A DNA stretch of 64,000 nt from Streptomyces sp. WM6378 (GTDB lineage: Bacteria; Actinomycetota; Actinomycetes; Streptomycetales; Streptomycetaceae), in contig NZ_LGDD01000234.1 in the NCBI RefSeq assembly GCF_001279695.1, positions 62,001 through 126,000 of the forward strand. Reading direction: 5' to 3'. Both the position numbers and the translations under genes were made by a program. Positions 26,329 to 35,618 of the stretch are shown here, in pieces. Every line of letters starts with the position of its first letter. Position 1 is the first letter of the stretch. Under the pieces are notes generated by a model. That model was given only the letters and a program-made list of their open reading frames with translations, did no database searches and had not been told where the DNA came from.

Positions 26329-26952
26329 TCAGTCGGTGGCCACGGGGGTGACGGCGTCCTCCCCCTTCTTGACGTCGCTGTCCGCCCGCTCTGCGGACGT
26401 GTGGGTGTCGCCGCTCTCGGGAGCCGTGTAGAACACGGACCGGTTCTGTCGGGTGCGCTGAGCCTGCCCCTTGGCCACGAGGTTTTCGAGGGTGTTGCGC
26501 ACCACGGTGCCAGCGATGCTGCGGCCGGGGTGCGCGTCGGTGAGACCCGCCGTGATCTCGGCCGCGGAGCGCGGCTCACCGCTCTGCGCGAGGTGCGTCG
26601 CGACGAGCTCCCGCAGGGTGGGAGCACCCCCGGACGCCTTGGCCTTGGCGGCGGGCTGCGCCTGCTTCTTGGCGGCGCGACCTGCGGACTTGGAAGCCGA
26701 ACGCGCCTGAGGGATGCGCGGGACGGAAGCCCCGGCGGCCTTCTTGGACGCCTTGCCCGGTGCGGGCACGGCAGGGGTGCCGATGGCCTGCTGCATGGAG
26801 GCGAGCAGGGCGTGGTTGTTCTCCAGGACGCTCAACTGCTCCTGGAGCGCACTGATCTGGCCGGCGATGTGTTCGCGTTCGGCGACGTTGCTGTCGAGAT
26901 CGCTCTGGATCTGGGCAGCGTACTGGGACTGGAGCGTGGTGCTGTCCGGCAC
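26329..26952 (-). CDS. Coiled-coil, Lys/Ala-linker, winged-helix protein
   Basis: A 207-aa protein from GTG 26952, with GGAGGAA upstream. Residues about 5-55 form a coiled coil (heptads in QSDLDSNVAEREHIAGQISA and the following LQEQLSVLEN). Residues about 70-110 are rich in Lys, Ala, Ser and Pro, like histone tails. Residues about 112-175 look like a winged helix (TLRELVATHLAQSG, RSIAGTVVRNTLENLVAKGQ, NRSVFYTA). This suggests an oligomeric DNA-binding protein with a basic linker, possibly nucleoid-associated or a regulator. No named family is recognised. It is transcribed away from a 308-bp spacer. Confidence 0.7.
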   Translation of the reverse strand: MPDSTTLQSQYAAQIQSDLDSNVAEREHIAGQISALQEQLSVLENNHALLASMQQAIGTPAVPAPGKASKKAAGASVPRIPQARSASKSAGRAAKKQAQPAAKAKASGGAPTLRELVATHLAQSGEPRSAAEITAGLTDAHPGRSIAGTVVRNTLENLVAKGQAQRTRQNRSVFYTAPESGDTHTSAERADSDVKKGEDAVTPVATD

Positions 26953-27260
26953 GAGTCGTTCCTCCGGGGGCGTGTGCGTACGTGATTGGTGCCGGATGTT
27001 ACGCGCCTCCTCTGTGTAGGGGCACCCACTTGACAGTAGATGAGACCGCTCAGGGTGAATGAATCCTGCGGGCAACCGCTCTGCGGGGGCACGCCGAGTA
27101 ATGTCGAGCCCTGAGATGAGGGCGTTTCCACCCCCGCTCGCTTCCCGGTCCCGATGTGCTTCGGGGGTCGGATGGTGTTGTGTGAGCCCGGCACCCATCT
27201 GCGAGGCGCAAGGTGTGGGGCGCTGTCACACCTCGGCGCCCAGGTTCAGCTGGCGGAGCG
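26953..27260. other. Spacer upstream of the winged-helix gene
   Basis: A 308-bp region between the winged-helix start and the end of the YbdK-like gene, both on the minus strand. A TTGACA hexamer occurs on the plus strand near 27031, but it points into the 3' end of the ligase gene and has no matching -10, so I do not call a promoter. No ORF with a ribosome site is seen. Confidence 0.3.
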
Positions 27261-28394
27261 TCATTCCGGTGTCGTGTACCGGAGTTCCCGCTCGCCCAGG
27301 GTGCGCCGCACACATGCCGCGACCACACGACTGAGGCTTCCGGTGCGGGCGAGCAGCTCGCGCTGAAGGCGGGCGCCGTTGCCGCGGGCGAGCAGTTCCG
27401 CGGTTGCCTTGTGGGCCCAGGCGAAGTCCCCGCTGTCTTCGAGCGCCTCCCGTACGTGGTCGAAGAGCGCCCGTATGACGACGCGTGCGGGGGTCGGCCG
27501 CATGGTCAGCGGGTGCAGCAGGTCGCCGTCGAGCCCCGAGCGCGCGGCCCGCCACGCGGCGAGCCGCAGCAGCTGCACCCCGTGCCCCAGCGGCGGCCGC
27601 CCCCTGCGCCAGTCCCGGGCGGCGGTCTCGACCAGCGCGCGGACCAGACACGCCACGAGCAGCGCGGTGGTGGCCTCCAGGCACACATCCGCCACGCGGA
27701 CCTCCACCGTGGGGTAGCGGTGGGAGAGCCGGGCGTCGAAATAGATCATCCCCCGGTCGTGCACCACCCCGCTCGTCACCATGTCGTCGACCTGGGAGTG
27801 GTAGCGCTCGGCCGAGCCGAAGACACCCGTCGGACCGGACATGGGCCACCGCCCCCACACCCTGCTGCGGTAACTGCTGTACAGGGTGTCGTTGCCCTGC
27901 CAGTACGGCGAGTTCCCGCTCAGCGCGGTCAGGACGGGCAGCCACGGCTGGATCCGGTCCACGACGGCGACGCCCTCGTCGTCCGATGCGACCGACACAT
28001 GCACGTGGCATCCGCAGGTGAGCTGTTCCTGGGTCGTCAGACCGAACTGCTCCTCCATCCACTGGTAGCGGCGGCCCACGTTCACGGCGGGCCGGACGGG
28101 CAGGGGAGAGGTCGCGAGGGCGACGACCGCCGCTCCGGCTTCGGCCGCGTGCCGGGCCGCCTCGTGGCGCCAGTGCACGATCTCCGCGCCGAGTTCTTCC
28201 ATGTCCGTCTGCGGCCGGGTCCCGAACTCCAGCTGCTGACCCTGCAGTTCACGCGCGAACGTGCCCTTGGCCGGGCCGTCTTCGCCGGCGGCGCTCTTGG
28301 CCAGCCGGGCCAGCACCTCCGAGGACAGGGCACACGGCTGCCCGCTGCCCGGATCGACCAGGAGCAGTTCCTCTTCCACGCCTACGGTGCGCAA
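27261..28394 (-). CDS. YbdK-type carboxylate-amine ligase (GCS2 family), TTG start
   Basis: A 377-aa member of glutamate-cysteine ligase family 2. Signatures are RTVGVEEELLLVDP at the N-terminus, FGTRPQTDMEEL, the CGCHVHVSV motif near residue 130, LSGNSPYWQG and VEVRVADVCL. These proteins join a carboxylate to an amine using ATP; weak gamma-glutamyl-cysteine ligase activity is known for YbdK, but Streptomyces use mycothiol, so the substrate is open. The conserved N-terminus begins exactly at TTG 28394, preceded by GGGAG at 7 nt. The ATG at 28460 has no ribosome site and would add 22 unconserved residues. Confidence 0.9.
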   Translation of the reverse strand: MRTVGVEEELLLVDPGSGQPCALSSEVLARLAKSAAGEDGPAKGTFARELQGQQLEFGTRPQTDMEELGAEIVHWRHEAARHAAEAGAAVVALATSPLPVRPAVNVGRRYQWMEEQFGLTTQEQLTCGCHVHVSVASDDEGVAVVDRIQPWLPVLTALSGNSPYWQGNDTLYSSYRSRVWGRWPMSGPTGVFGSAERYHSQVDDMVTSGVVHDRGMIYFDARLSHRYPTVEVRVADVCLEATTALLVACLVRALVETAARDWRRGRPPLGHGVQLLRLAAWRAARSGLDGDLLHPLTMRPTPARVVIRALFDHVREALEDSGDFAWAHKATAELLARGNGARLQRELLARTGSLSRVVAACVRRTLGERELRYTTPE

Positions 28395-28696
28395 AATGAC
28401 GCTCCCATCCTGTCCGGGCGCCCGTCGGGCGGCACGGAAAACGGCCGGGGGCACCAGCATGCACGGCCGGTGCCGCCCGCGGCTCCCGGTGAGGGGGCCC
28501 TCTTTCGGTCACACCCGGGAGGGCCGGGCACCGCCGGCCCCAGCGGCTGCCGCGGCAGCTCTGCCGTCACTCGGGTCACGGTCGCGCTGCCCGGCCTGAC
28601 ACGCCACCGACCGGGGGGAATCCCCGGCGGGCGGGCGCCCGGGCGGTATTCCTTGGGGCGCGAGGCACGGGCGCTGGCTCCGTCGCCCTCGCGCCA

Positions 28697-28785
28697 CCGG
28701 ACGAAGTGCCACTTCATCAACCGCCACCACATGGGCCCCGACCACATGGACCCCCAGCACACGGCCCACCACCACACATGAACGT
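28697..28785. repeat. 15-bp phased CACATGG-type array (array A)
   Basis: Inside the 434-bp divergent spacer 28395-28828, boxes of the form CCACCAC-ATG-GG recur with a strict 15-bp step. The core trinucleotides are at 28701 (ACG), 28716 (ATC), 28731 (ATG), 28746 (ATG), 28761 (ACG) and 28776 (ACA). The two central copies are CGCCACCACATGGGC and CCCGACCACATGGAC. In the forward frame this encodes a His/Pro-rich pentapeptide periodicity, but no ribosome site or family supports translation. It lies about 50 bp upstream of the DUF6299 gene. The rest of the spacer shows nothing I can name apart from GTACG-rich sequence near 28799-28815. Confidence 0.6.
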
Positions 28786-28828
28786 CGCACACCACGCGAA
28801 CGTACGTACGGACGTAGGAGATCTGCCG

Positions 28829-29263
28829 ATGCGCGTAAGACTTGCTGCCGCCGGGGCCGTTGTCGCCGCCGGAGTCCTTCTCGGTGCGGCTTGTGTCCCG
28901 GCCGCCGCCGCCTCGAACACCCTGTCCGCCGATGAGACCGGGACGGTCTCCACGGACGGCACCGTCACCCTCTCGGGCACCTACCGGTGTTCCGTCCCCG
29001 CGGGGTCCGGTCCGGTCTTCGTGGCGAGTACGGTGCGGACCGGCGACGAGGGTCACGGCATCGGCGGCACGTCCGCCAGGTGCGACGGCGCCGAACACAC
29101 CTGGGTCAACCAGGGCAGGGTCTCGGGCGGGACACCGGTGGCGCCCGGGTCGGCCAAGGTCGAGGCGACCCTGGTGCAACTGAACACCCGCAGCGGCCTG
29201 CCGCTGCCCGCCATCCTCGCCGCCGACTGGCACGCCGTGGACCTGCGCCCCGCCAAGGACTGA
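28829..29263 (+). CDS. Secreted DUF6299-type protein
   Basis: A 144-aa exported protein. The signal peptide covers residues 1-28 (hydrophobic core after MRVRLAAAG, cleavage near PAAAAS). The mature domain starts with ADETGTVSTDGTVTLSGTYRC and has two Cys residues likely paired, ending in ILAADWHAVDLRPAK, the pattern of DUF6299 small secreted Streptomyces proteins. Role unknown. GTAGGAG precedes the ATG by 8 nt. Array A sits in its probable promoter region. Confidence 0.8.
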   Translation: MRVRLAAAGAVVAAGVLLGAACVPAAAASNTLSADETGTVSTDGTVTLSGTYRCSVPAGSGPVFVASTVRTGDEGHGIGGTSARCDGAEHTWVNQGRVSGGTPVAPGSAKVEATLVQLNTRSGLPLPAILAADWHAVDLRPAKD

Positions 29264-29574
29264 CGGCTGCTCCCCACGCCGTTCCGGCACCCCCGACGTC
29301 TGGGATCGCTTCTGGTTGCCTCCGCAAGTGTGCGAGCGGTGAGTTTCGGACATACCTGCATTCATGGGGTGCGGGGGTGCACTGTCCCTTTAAAACCCTC
29401 GTTCGAGGGCGGGGAAAGTCCTCTGCCGACGGGGCTCAACTTCTGTAATTCATCCGGCCGTTGCCCTGATCTGGCCGTTGATTTTCTTGATCGTCTGTCA
29501 GGATGGCGCAAGAAACGACCGAAAGTGTCCTGTTTGTTTTGACTCCTGATCGTCCTGCGGTGAAGGTCTCGTGC
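29264..29574. promoter_or_regulatory. Probable promoter region of the NRPS locus
   Basis: A 311-bp spacer that is less GC-rich than its surroundings, with TTTAAAACC near 29390, a small hairpin CCCTCG-TT-CGAGGG (29395-29408), and AT-rich runs from 29440 to 29550. It precedes the MFS exporter that starts the NRPS gene set. I looked for an IdeR/DmdR-type iron box and did not find one. An alternative upstream start of the exporter at 29503 would use part of it. Confidence 0.45.
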
Positions 29575-30888
29575 ATGTCCCCTTCGTCCCGGGCCGCTCC
29601 CAGTGGCCTGCTCCGTATGCGCGATTTCCGATTGCTGCTCGCCGGAGCGGCGGCCGGGCAGGTCGGCGCCCAGGTCACCCTGGTCGCACTGCCGCTGGTG
29701 GCCGTGCTCGAACTCAAGGCGCCCGCCTTCCAGGTGGGACTGCTCACCGCCGCCGAGACCGCCGCGTTCCTGCTCATCGGACTGCCCGCGGGGGCCTGGG
29801 TCGACCGGATGCGCAAGCTGACGCTGATGATCCGCGCCGACGCGGTCCGCAGCCTGGCCATGGCCAGCGTCCCGCTCGCCGCCGCGGCGGGCGTGCTGAC
29901 CATGGCCCAGCTGTACGTCGTCGCCCTGGTCGTGGGCGTCGCGACCGTCTTCTTCGACGTCGCCCACCAGAGCTATCTGCCCCAACTCCTGCCCAGGGAG
30001 CACCTGGTGGCCGGCAACGGCGCCCTGGAGACGGTGCGTTCCTCGGCGCAGGTGGCCGGCCCCGGGCTCGGCGGCGGCCTCGTACAGCTCGTCGGAGCAC
30101 ATCTGGCGATCGTGGCCGACGCCATCGGCTACGCCGTCTCCGCCCTCTTCCTCCTCGCCATCCGCCGCCCCGAGAGCAAGCCGGAACCGGTCCCCGGCGC
30201 CTCCCTGCGCAAGGAGGTCGCGGAAGGCCTGCGCTTCGTGCTCGGCCACCCGCTGCTGCGCGTCATCGCGGGTACCACCGCGCTGGGCAACTTCTTCACC
30301 GCGATGCTCATGGCCACCCAGACCATCTTCCTGGTCCGGGTCCTCGACCTGCCTCCGGCCGCCATAGGCGTGATGCTCTCGGCGTCGGCCGTCGGCGGAC
30401 TCGCCGGCGCGCTCTGCGCGGGCCGCCTCGCCGCTCGCTTCGGCCAGGCCCGCATCATCTGGCTGTCGGCCCTGGCCACCGGCCCGTTCGCGCTGCTGTG
30501 GCCGCTGTCCGGCAAGGGCCTGGCCGCCGCGCTCTTCGCCATCGCCTCCGGCGTGGTCTTCTTCGGCGCCGTGGTCTACAACGTCGCCCAGGTGAGTTTC
30601 CGTCAGACTCTTTGCCCACCACGCCTATTGGGGCGGATGAACGCCACCCTGCGCTTCATGATGTGGGGCACCCTGCCGCTCGGCGCACTCGTCGGCGGCG
30701 CCGTCGCGGACGCGTCCGGCGCGCGCGCGGCCCTGTGGATCTGCGCGATCGGCTTCCTCGCCGTGCCGCTGCCGCTGCTGCTCTCGCCGCTGCGCCGGAT
30801 GCGCGATCTGCCCGAGACCGCGCGCACCGAGGACGGCGCCCGGCAGGACGCGACGCCGGGACACGACGAGACCGTCCCCGTCGCCTGA
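29575..30888 (+). CDS. MFS exporter of the NRPS locus
   Basis: A 437-aa twelve-helix transporter of the MFS_3/EntS-like group. It has the loop 2-3 signature GLPAGAWVDRMRKL and long helices throughout, including FDVAHQSYLPQLLPREHLVAGN after helix 4, typical of drug and siderophore exporters. It is the first gene of the peptide synthetase locus and most likely exports its product. ATG 29575 is chosen because of GAAGG upstream and because the extension from 29503 (MAQETT) is unlike family N-termini. A 94-bp gap leads to the stand-alone C-domain gene on the same strand. Confidence 0.88.
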   Translation: MSPSSRAAPSGLLRMRDFRLLLAGAAAGQVGAQVTLVALPLVAVLELKAPAFQVGLLTAAETAAFLLIGLPAGAWVDRMRKLTLMIRADAVRSLAMASVPLAAAAGVLTMAQLYVVALVVGVATVFFDVAHQSYLPQLLPREHLVAGNGALETVRSSAQVAGPGLGGGLVQLVGAHLAIVADAIGYAVSALFLLAIRRPESKPEPVPGASLRKEVAEGLRFVLGHPLLRVIAGTTALGNFFTAMLMATQTIFLVRVLDLPPAAIGVMLSASAVGGLAGALCAGRLAARFGQARIIWLSALATGPFALLWPLSGKGLAAALFAIASGVVFFGAVVYNVAQVSFRQTLCPPRLLGRMNATLRFMMWGTLPLGALVGGAVADASGARAALWICAIGFLAVPLPLLLSPLRRMRDLPETARTEDGARQDATPGHDETVPVA

Positions 30889-30982
30889 CCCACCGTCCTT
30901 CAGGGCAACTCCCCTTGGCTGCACGCCAGTTCAAGCCCGCGACCCCCCGCCCCGAGAGTTCCCAACCCCGAGAGAGGATCAC

Positions 30983-32275
30983 GTGCTCCCCAGCATCACG
31001 GGCCAGTATCTGGCTCGCTACCAGCGCCTCGGCGCAGGTGACCCGGCGGCCGGACTGCTGCCCGTCACCGGGGCCCAGCGGCGCTTCCTGCTCGTACGCG
31101 CCCTGGATCCCGCGGGCCGCGCCGACATCGTCCCGATGTTCTTCGCCTTCCCGCGCGGCACCGTCGACGAGGCACGGCTGCGTGCCGCCGCGAACCACCT
31201 GGCGGCCCGCCACCCCGTACTGCGCTCGCGGCCGTGCGTCGTGCGTGGCACGCCCGCGCTGCGGCCCGAACCGGCGGACGTACCGCTGGAACACGTCGAC
31301 CGCGCACCCGGCGAGGGTGCCGAGGACGCGCTGCGCCGGACGCTGGCCGGCTGGCCGGCCGACGGCCCGCCCCTGCGGCTGTTCCTCGCCGACGGCGGCC
31401 CGCACGCCGAGGAGGAACTGCTCGCCGTCGTCCTGGACCACACCGCCTGCGACGGCCAGTCGCTCGCCCGCATCGTCGAGGAACTCGGCGACGCCTACCG
31501 CGCCCGCCTGGGACCGGACGACCTGTCGCCCGCCGAGGTGGCCGCCGAACTCGCCGCCTACCGGGACGCCGTCCTGCGCCAGCTCGACGCCGAGGACCGC
31601 GCCGCCTCGCCCCGCGCGCTCACGTACTGGGGAGAGCGGCTGCGTACGGTCCGCGAGCAGGCCCCGCTGCCGGGCTCCCGGCCCATATCCGCCGAACTGC
31701 CCACCGGAGCCGTGGAGTTGAGGCTCCCATCACCCGCCGGAGGCGTCCCCTTCCCGGCGCTGCTCGACGCCTGCCGGGCGGCCGCCGGAGCCCTGTTCGG
31801 GACGGGGCCCGTGGCTCCCGTCGGCTACCCGTGGGGCGGCCGCCCGGCCGGAGCCGAGCCCGTGCTCGGCTGCTTCCTGAACACCGTGGTCTTCCCCGCC
31901 GACACGGGCAGCGCCCCGGCGCCGGAGGTGACCGCCACCGACTGGTGGGACGACCTGGACCGCGCCGACACCCCGTTCGACGAAGTCGTGCGGGCGGCCC
32001 GGGCGGGCGGATCAGCCTGGTCCGGTCGGCTCGACGGGCTGCTCACGGTGGACGACGCCCGCCATCGAACCCCGCTGAGGCTCGGCGGGACGGCCGGCCG
32101 CGAGGTGCACATCGGCGGCCGGCAGGTCCGCGCCCCCTTCGCCGTCGCCGCCACCCAGGGCCCCGAACTCCACCTCCGCATGGTGTGGGACCGCTCGGTC
32201 CTCGACGACACCGCGGCCGAAGACGCCTTCGCGGCCCTGTGCGCGGCACTGCCCGCCGAGGCCCCGGCCCACTGA
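30983..32275 (+). CDS. Stand-alone NRPS condensation-domain protein, altered HHxxxDG
   Basis: A 430-aa protein covering one condensation-type domain. The N-lobe motif LLPVTGAQRRFLLVRA corresponds to C1. The catalytic HHxxxDG is DHTACDG (Asp152, His153, Asp157), so the second His is kept and the first is replaced by Asp. In the C-lobe, CFLNTVVFP matches the C5 motif. It is shorter and more divergent than normal C domains and carries no carrier domain. It may act in trans, as a starter acylation or release/transfer domain. The GTG at 30983 has GAGAGAGG upstream. It is the second gene of the locus. Confidence 0.82.
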   Translation: MLPSITGQYLARYQRLGAGDPAAGLLPVTGAQRRFLLVRALDPAGRADIVPMFFAFPRGTVDEARLRAAANHLAARHPVLRSRPCVVRGTPALRPEPADVPLEHVDRAPGEGAEDALRRTLAGWPADGPPLRLFLADGGPHAEEELLAVVLDHTACDGQSLARIVEELGDAYRARLGPDDLSPAEVAAELAAYRDAVLRQLDAEDRAASPRALTYWGERLRTVREQAPLPGSRPISAELPTGAVELRLPSPAGGVPFPALLDACRAAAGALFGTGPVAPVGYPWGGRPAGAEPVLGCFLNTVVFPADTGSAPAPEVTATDWWDDLDRADTPFDEVVRAARAGGSAWSGRLDGLLTVDDARHRTPLRLGGTAGREVHIGGRQVRAPFAVAATQGPELHLRMVWDRSVLDDTAAEDAFAALCAALPAEAPAH

Positions 32276-32441
32276 GCCCGGCCCGACCCGTCTCCCACGC
32301 GGACAACGCGGGACGACCGCGTACCCCCTGAACCCCCAGCATCCGGCCGTGCCGCGCGATCCGCGGACCGGCCGGCGCGCCGCCGCGCGGGCGCACGAAC
32401 GCGCCCCGCGCCACCCGACCCGACAACCCAAGGGATCGCCC

Positions 32442-35400
32442 ATGCTCCCCCTCTCCTCCTCGCAGGAGATCGTCTGGCTGCACGAAGAAGTGCAGCCGGG
32501 CAGCCGCGCCTACAACTTCACCGCCTCCCTCGACCTGTGGGGCACCCTCGACGTCGAGGCCCTGCGCAGCGGCCTCGCCGCCACGCTCGCCCGCCACCCG
32601 GGGCTGCGGCTCGAACTCGTCCCCGTGGCGGGCGCGATGCCCGGCCAGCAGGTGGCCGACGTCTGCCTGCCGCGGCTGCGCACCGTGGACGTCACCTGGG
32701 AGGCCGACCCCGAGGCCGCCTTCGACAAGCTGCTGCGCATCGAGGCGGAGACCCCCCTCGACACCTGCGAGGCGCCCCTGCTGCGCTGGACCCTGGTCAA
32801 GCTCGCCGAGGACCGGCACCGGCTCATCCACGTGGAACACCACCTGATCCACGACGGGCACTCCTTCGCGATCCTCCTCGGCGACGTCTTCAGCGTCTAC
32901 CGGGCCCAAGTGCTGGGCGAACGAATAGAGTTGGGGACGCCCAGCTCGTACGCCGACCATGTGCGCGCCCGCGCCGGGGACGTTCGGGCCAAGGAGCTGA
33001 GCGCGAGCTTGGAGTACTGGTCCGAGGCGCTGCGCGACGCCTCGTTCGACATGCCGCTGCCCGGTCTGACCCGGCCCGGCGCGCGGCGCCGCCACCACGG
33101 CGGTCAGCTGCGCCAGTCGCTCGGCGCGGACCTCGCCGAGCGGCTGCGCGCCCACACCCGCGAGCGCGGACTGACCCCGTTCGCCACCCTCCTCGGTCTG
33201 TTCGCCGAACTGTTGCGGCGCCACAGCGGTCGCAGCCAGATGGTGGTGGGAACCGCTGTGGGCAACCGGCCGCGCGGCTTCGAGGACGCCGTCGGCATGT
33301 TCGTCAACACCATTCCGCTGCGACTCAACCTGGACTCGGGCGCTCCGGCCGAAGACGCCATGGACGAGGTGACCGACACCCTCATCCGCGCGCTCCCGCA
33401 CCAGGAAGTGCCGGTCCAGGAACTCACCCGGGCCCTCGGCCTGCACACCTCGGGCGCCGACAACCCGCTGTTCAGCGTCATGTTCAGCGCCCACGACGCG
33501 GCCCTGCCCGAAATCGACGTGCCCGGCCTCGACATCACCCTGTTCGAGGGATTCAACACCGGCACCACCCGCTTCGACCTCGACGTGGTGCTGCTCCCCG
33601 ACGACCGGCGCGGCGTCAGCCTCCGTCACGGCGCGGCCGGCATGACCCTCGTCTGGGACTACGACGCCGACCTGTTCGGCGAGGACGTGGCGAAGCTGCT
33701 CGCCGAGCGCTTCCTCGACCTGCTGCGTGCCTACCTCGACGCGCCCGCCACCGCCCTCGCCGACCTCGCCCTCCCCTCAACTCACGTGGAAATAGCCCAT
33801 GTTGGGGTCGTGGCGCCGACCCGCGACCCGCTCGACCCGGCCACCACCCAGGACCCGTCCCTGCCCGCCCTCCTCATCGGCGCCCGCCGCCTCACCTACG
33901 GGGACCTCGATGCGCGGGTCACCGCCCTCGCCGAGCGGATGCTGGCCGCCGGAGTGACCGCCGGCCAGCCCGTCGCCGCGGTGCTGCCCCGCGGCGCCGA
34001 CTCGGTGGTGACGCTGCTCGCCTGTCTGCGGACCGGCGCGGTGTACTGCCCGCTGTCGCCGTCCGACCCCGCCGCCCGCCTGGAGCTGCTGCTCGAACGC
34101 CTCGGCCCGGCACTCGTCCTCACCGCCGAGAACAGCCCGGTGCGCATCCCCGAGAGCCTCCCCAGCGCCGAAGTCGGCGCCGCCACACTGCCGTCCGCCC
34201 GCGCGGCGGAGCTCGTGCCGAACGCGGCGTACATCATCCACACCTCCGGCTCCACCGGCATCCCGAAGCCCGTCGCCGTCGGGCGGGACGCCCTGATCAA
34301 CCATCTGACCGGCGCGGCCGAGCGGTTCGGGCTCGCGGCCGGAGACCGGGTGCTCCTGTTCGCCCAGCCGTCCTTCGACGTCGCCCTCGAAGAGGTGCTG
34401 CCCTCGCTGTACGCGGGCGCCTGCCTGGTCGTACCCGAGCAGGACGTGCCGACCGGCACCGAACTGGCGCAGCTCCTCGCCGCCGCCCGGGTCACCGTGG
34501 CCAACCTGCCCACCAGCTACTTCCTCGCCACCCGCGAAGACCTGCTGCCGGTGCTCAAGGAAGGCCGCTGGGCGCCGCGCCTGCTCGTACTCGGCGGCGA
34601 ACGCATCCCCGCCGACGTGATGAGCGCCTTCCTCGACGACATCGACACCGAGCTCAGCGTGCTCAACGTGTACGGCGTGACCGAGGCGGCGATCAGTTCC
34701 ACCGTGCACGAGATCACCCGGGACAGCCTCGTCGAGGGCGCAGAGATCCCGCTCGGCGGCGAACTGCCCGGCGAGCGGATCCACGTTCTCGACGAGGGCC
34801 TGCGACCGCTGCCCACCGGCGCGGTCGGTGAACTGGCCATCGCGGGTGCCGGGCTGGCCGAGGGCTACGTCGGCAACCCGCAGGCCACCGCGGCTCGCTT
34901 CGTCACCGTCGAAGCACTCGGCGGCGAACGCGTCTACCTCACCGGCGACCTCGGCTACCGCGGACAGGACGGCCTGCTCCGCTTCCTGGGCCGCCGCGAC
35001 AACCAGATCAAACTGCGCGGCTACCGCATCGAACTCGAAGAGGTCGAGGCCGCCGCCTCCGCCGCGCTCGGCGGCCGGTCCTGCGCCGTCGTCCTCGACG
35101 AGGAAGCCAGTGGCGGACCCCGCCTGGTCGCCTTCCGCGAACGCGCCGACGAGGTCGAGGAGTGGGACGAGCAGGCCCTGCACGCCGAGCTCGGCACCCG
35201 CCTGCCCAGTGCCCTCGTGCCCGGCCGCTGGGTGCTCCTCGACACCATGCCGACGCTCGCCGGAGGCAAGCCGAACCGGGTGGCACTGGCCCGCATGGCC
35301 ACCGAGCTGACCCCGGCCGCGCCCGTCGAGGAAGCGGCCCCCGGGACGGACCCCACGCTGTCGGACGACCCGGCCGTCGCGCTGCTCGCGCAGGGCTGGC

Positions 35401-35618
35401 GCGAGATCCTCGGGCACGACCGCTTCGAGGAGAGCTCGCACTTCTTCCACATCGGCGGCCACTCGCTGCTCGCCGCGCAGCTGGCGGCCTGGCTGGAGCC
35501 GCGCCTGGGCGAGCGTCCCTCACTGCGCCTCCTCTTCCAGCACCCGGTCCTCGCCGACCAGGCCCGCGCCCTCGTCGAAACCGCCACCCCCGCCCTCGCC
35601 ATGCCGAAGGAGTCCTGA
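32442..35618 (+). CDS. NRPS module C-A-T
   Basis: A 1058-aa peptide synthetase. The C domain (about 1-440) has an intact HHLIHDG (133-139) and MVVGTAVGNRPRG. The A domain (about 455-975) has A3 HTSGSTGIPKP, A5 NVYGVTEAA, A7 YLTGDLGY, A8 RDNQIKLRGYRIE and the A10 lysine in GGKPNR. The T domain has FHIGGHSLLA with the phosphopantetheine Ser near 1008. My hand alignment of the specificity pocket reads about D-V-E-S-L-L-V-I-S-K, which I cannot match to a residue. The ATG 32442 has AAGGGA upstream. The stop overlaps the next start (TGATG). Confidence 0.93.
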   Translation: MLPLSSSQEIVWLHEEVQPGSRAYNFTASLDLWGTLDVEALRSGLAATLARHPGLRLELVPVAGAMPGQQVADVCLPRLRTVDVTWEADPEAAFDKLLRIEAETPLDTCEAPLLRWTLVKLAEDRHRLIHVEHHLIHDGHSFAILLGDVFSVYRAQVLGERIELGTPSSYADHVRARAGDVRAKELSASLEYWSEALRDASFDMPLPGLTRPGARRRHHGGQLRQSLGADLAERLRAHTRERGLTPFATLLGLFAELLRRHSGRSQMVVGTAVGNRPRGFEDAVGMFVNTIPLRLNLDSGAPAEDAMDEVTDTLIRALPHQEVPVQELTRALGLHTSGADNPLFSVMFSAHDAALPEIDVPGLDITLFEGFNTGTTRFDLDVVLLPDDRRGVSLRHGAAGMTLVWDYDADLFGEDVAKLLAERFLDLLRAYLDAPATALADLALPSTHVEIAHVGVVAPTRDPLDPATTQDPSLPALLIGARRLTYGDLDARVTALAERMLAAGVTAGQPVAAVLPRGADSVVTLLACLRTGAVYCPLSPSDPAARLELLLERLGPALVLTAENSPVRIPESLPSAEVGAATLPSARAAELVPNAAYIIHTSGSTGIPKPVAVGRDALINHLTGAAERFGLAAGDRVLLFAQPSFDVALEEVLPSLYAGACLVVPEQDVPTGTELAQLLAAARVTVANLPTSYFLATREDLLPVLKEGRWAPRLLVLGGERIPADVMSAFLDDIDTELSVLNVYGVTEAAISSTVHEITRDSLVEGAEIPLGGELPGERIHVLDEGLRPLPTGAVGELAIAGAGLAEGYVGNPQATAARFVTVEALGGERVYLTGDLGYRGQDGLLRFLGRRDNQIKLRGYRIELEEVEAAASAALGGRSCAVVLDEEASGGPRLVAFRERADEVEEWDEQALHAELGTRLPSALVPGRWVLLDTMPTLAGGKPNRVALARMATELTPAAPVEEAAPGTDPTLSDDPAVALLAQGWREILGHDRFEESSHFFHIGGHSLLAAQLAAWLEPRLGERPSLRLLFQHPVLADQARALVETATPALAMPKES

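Noticed and set aside
27025..27060. TTGACA promoter element on the plus strand
   Set aside because: It has no suitable -10 and would transcribe into the 3' end of a minus-strand gene.
29264..29574. Iron box before the NRPS exporter, to support a siderophore
   Set aside because: No TTAGGTTAGG-like palindrome was found, so a siderophore role is not supported by regulation.
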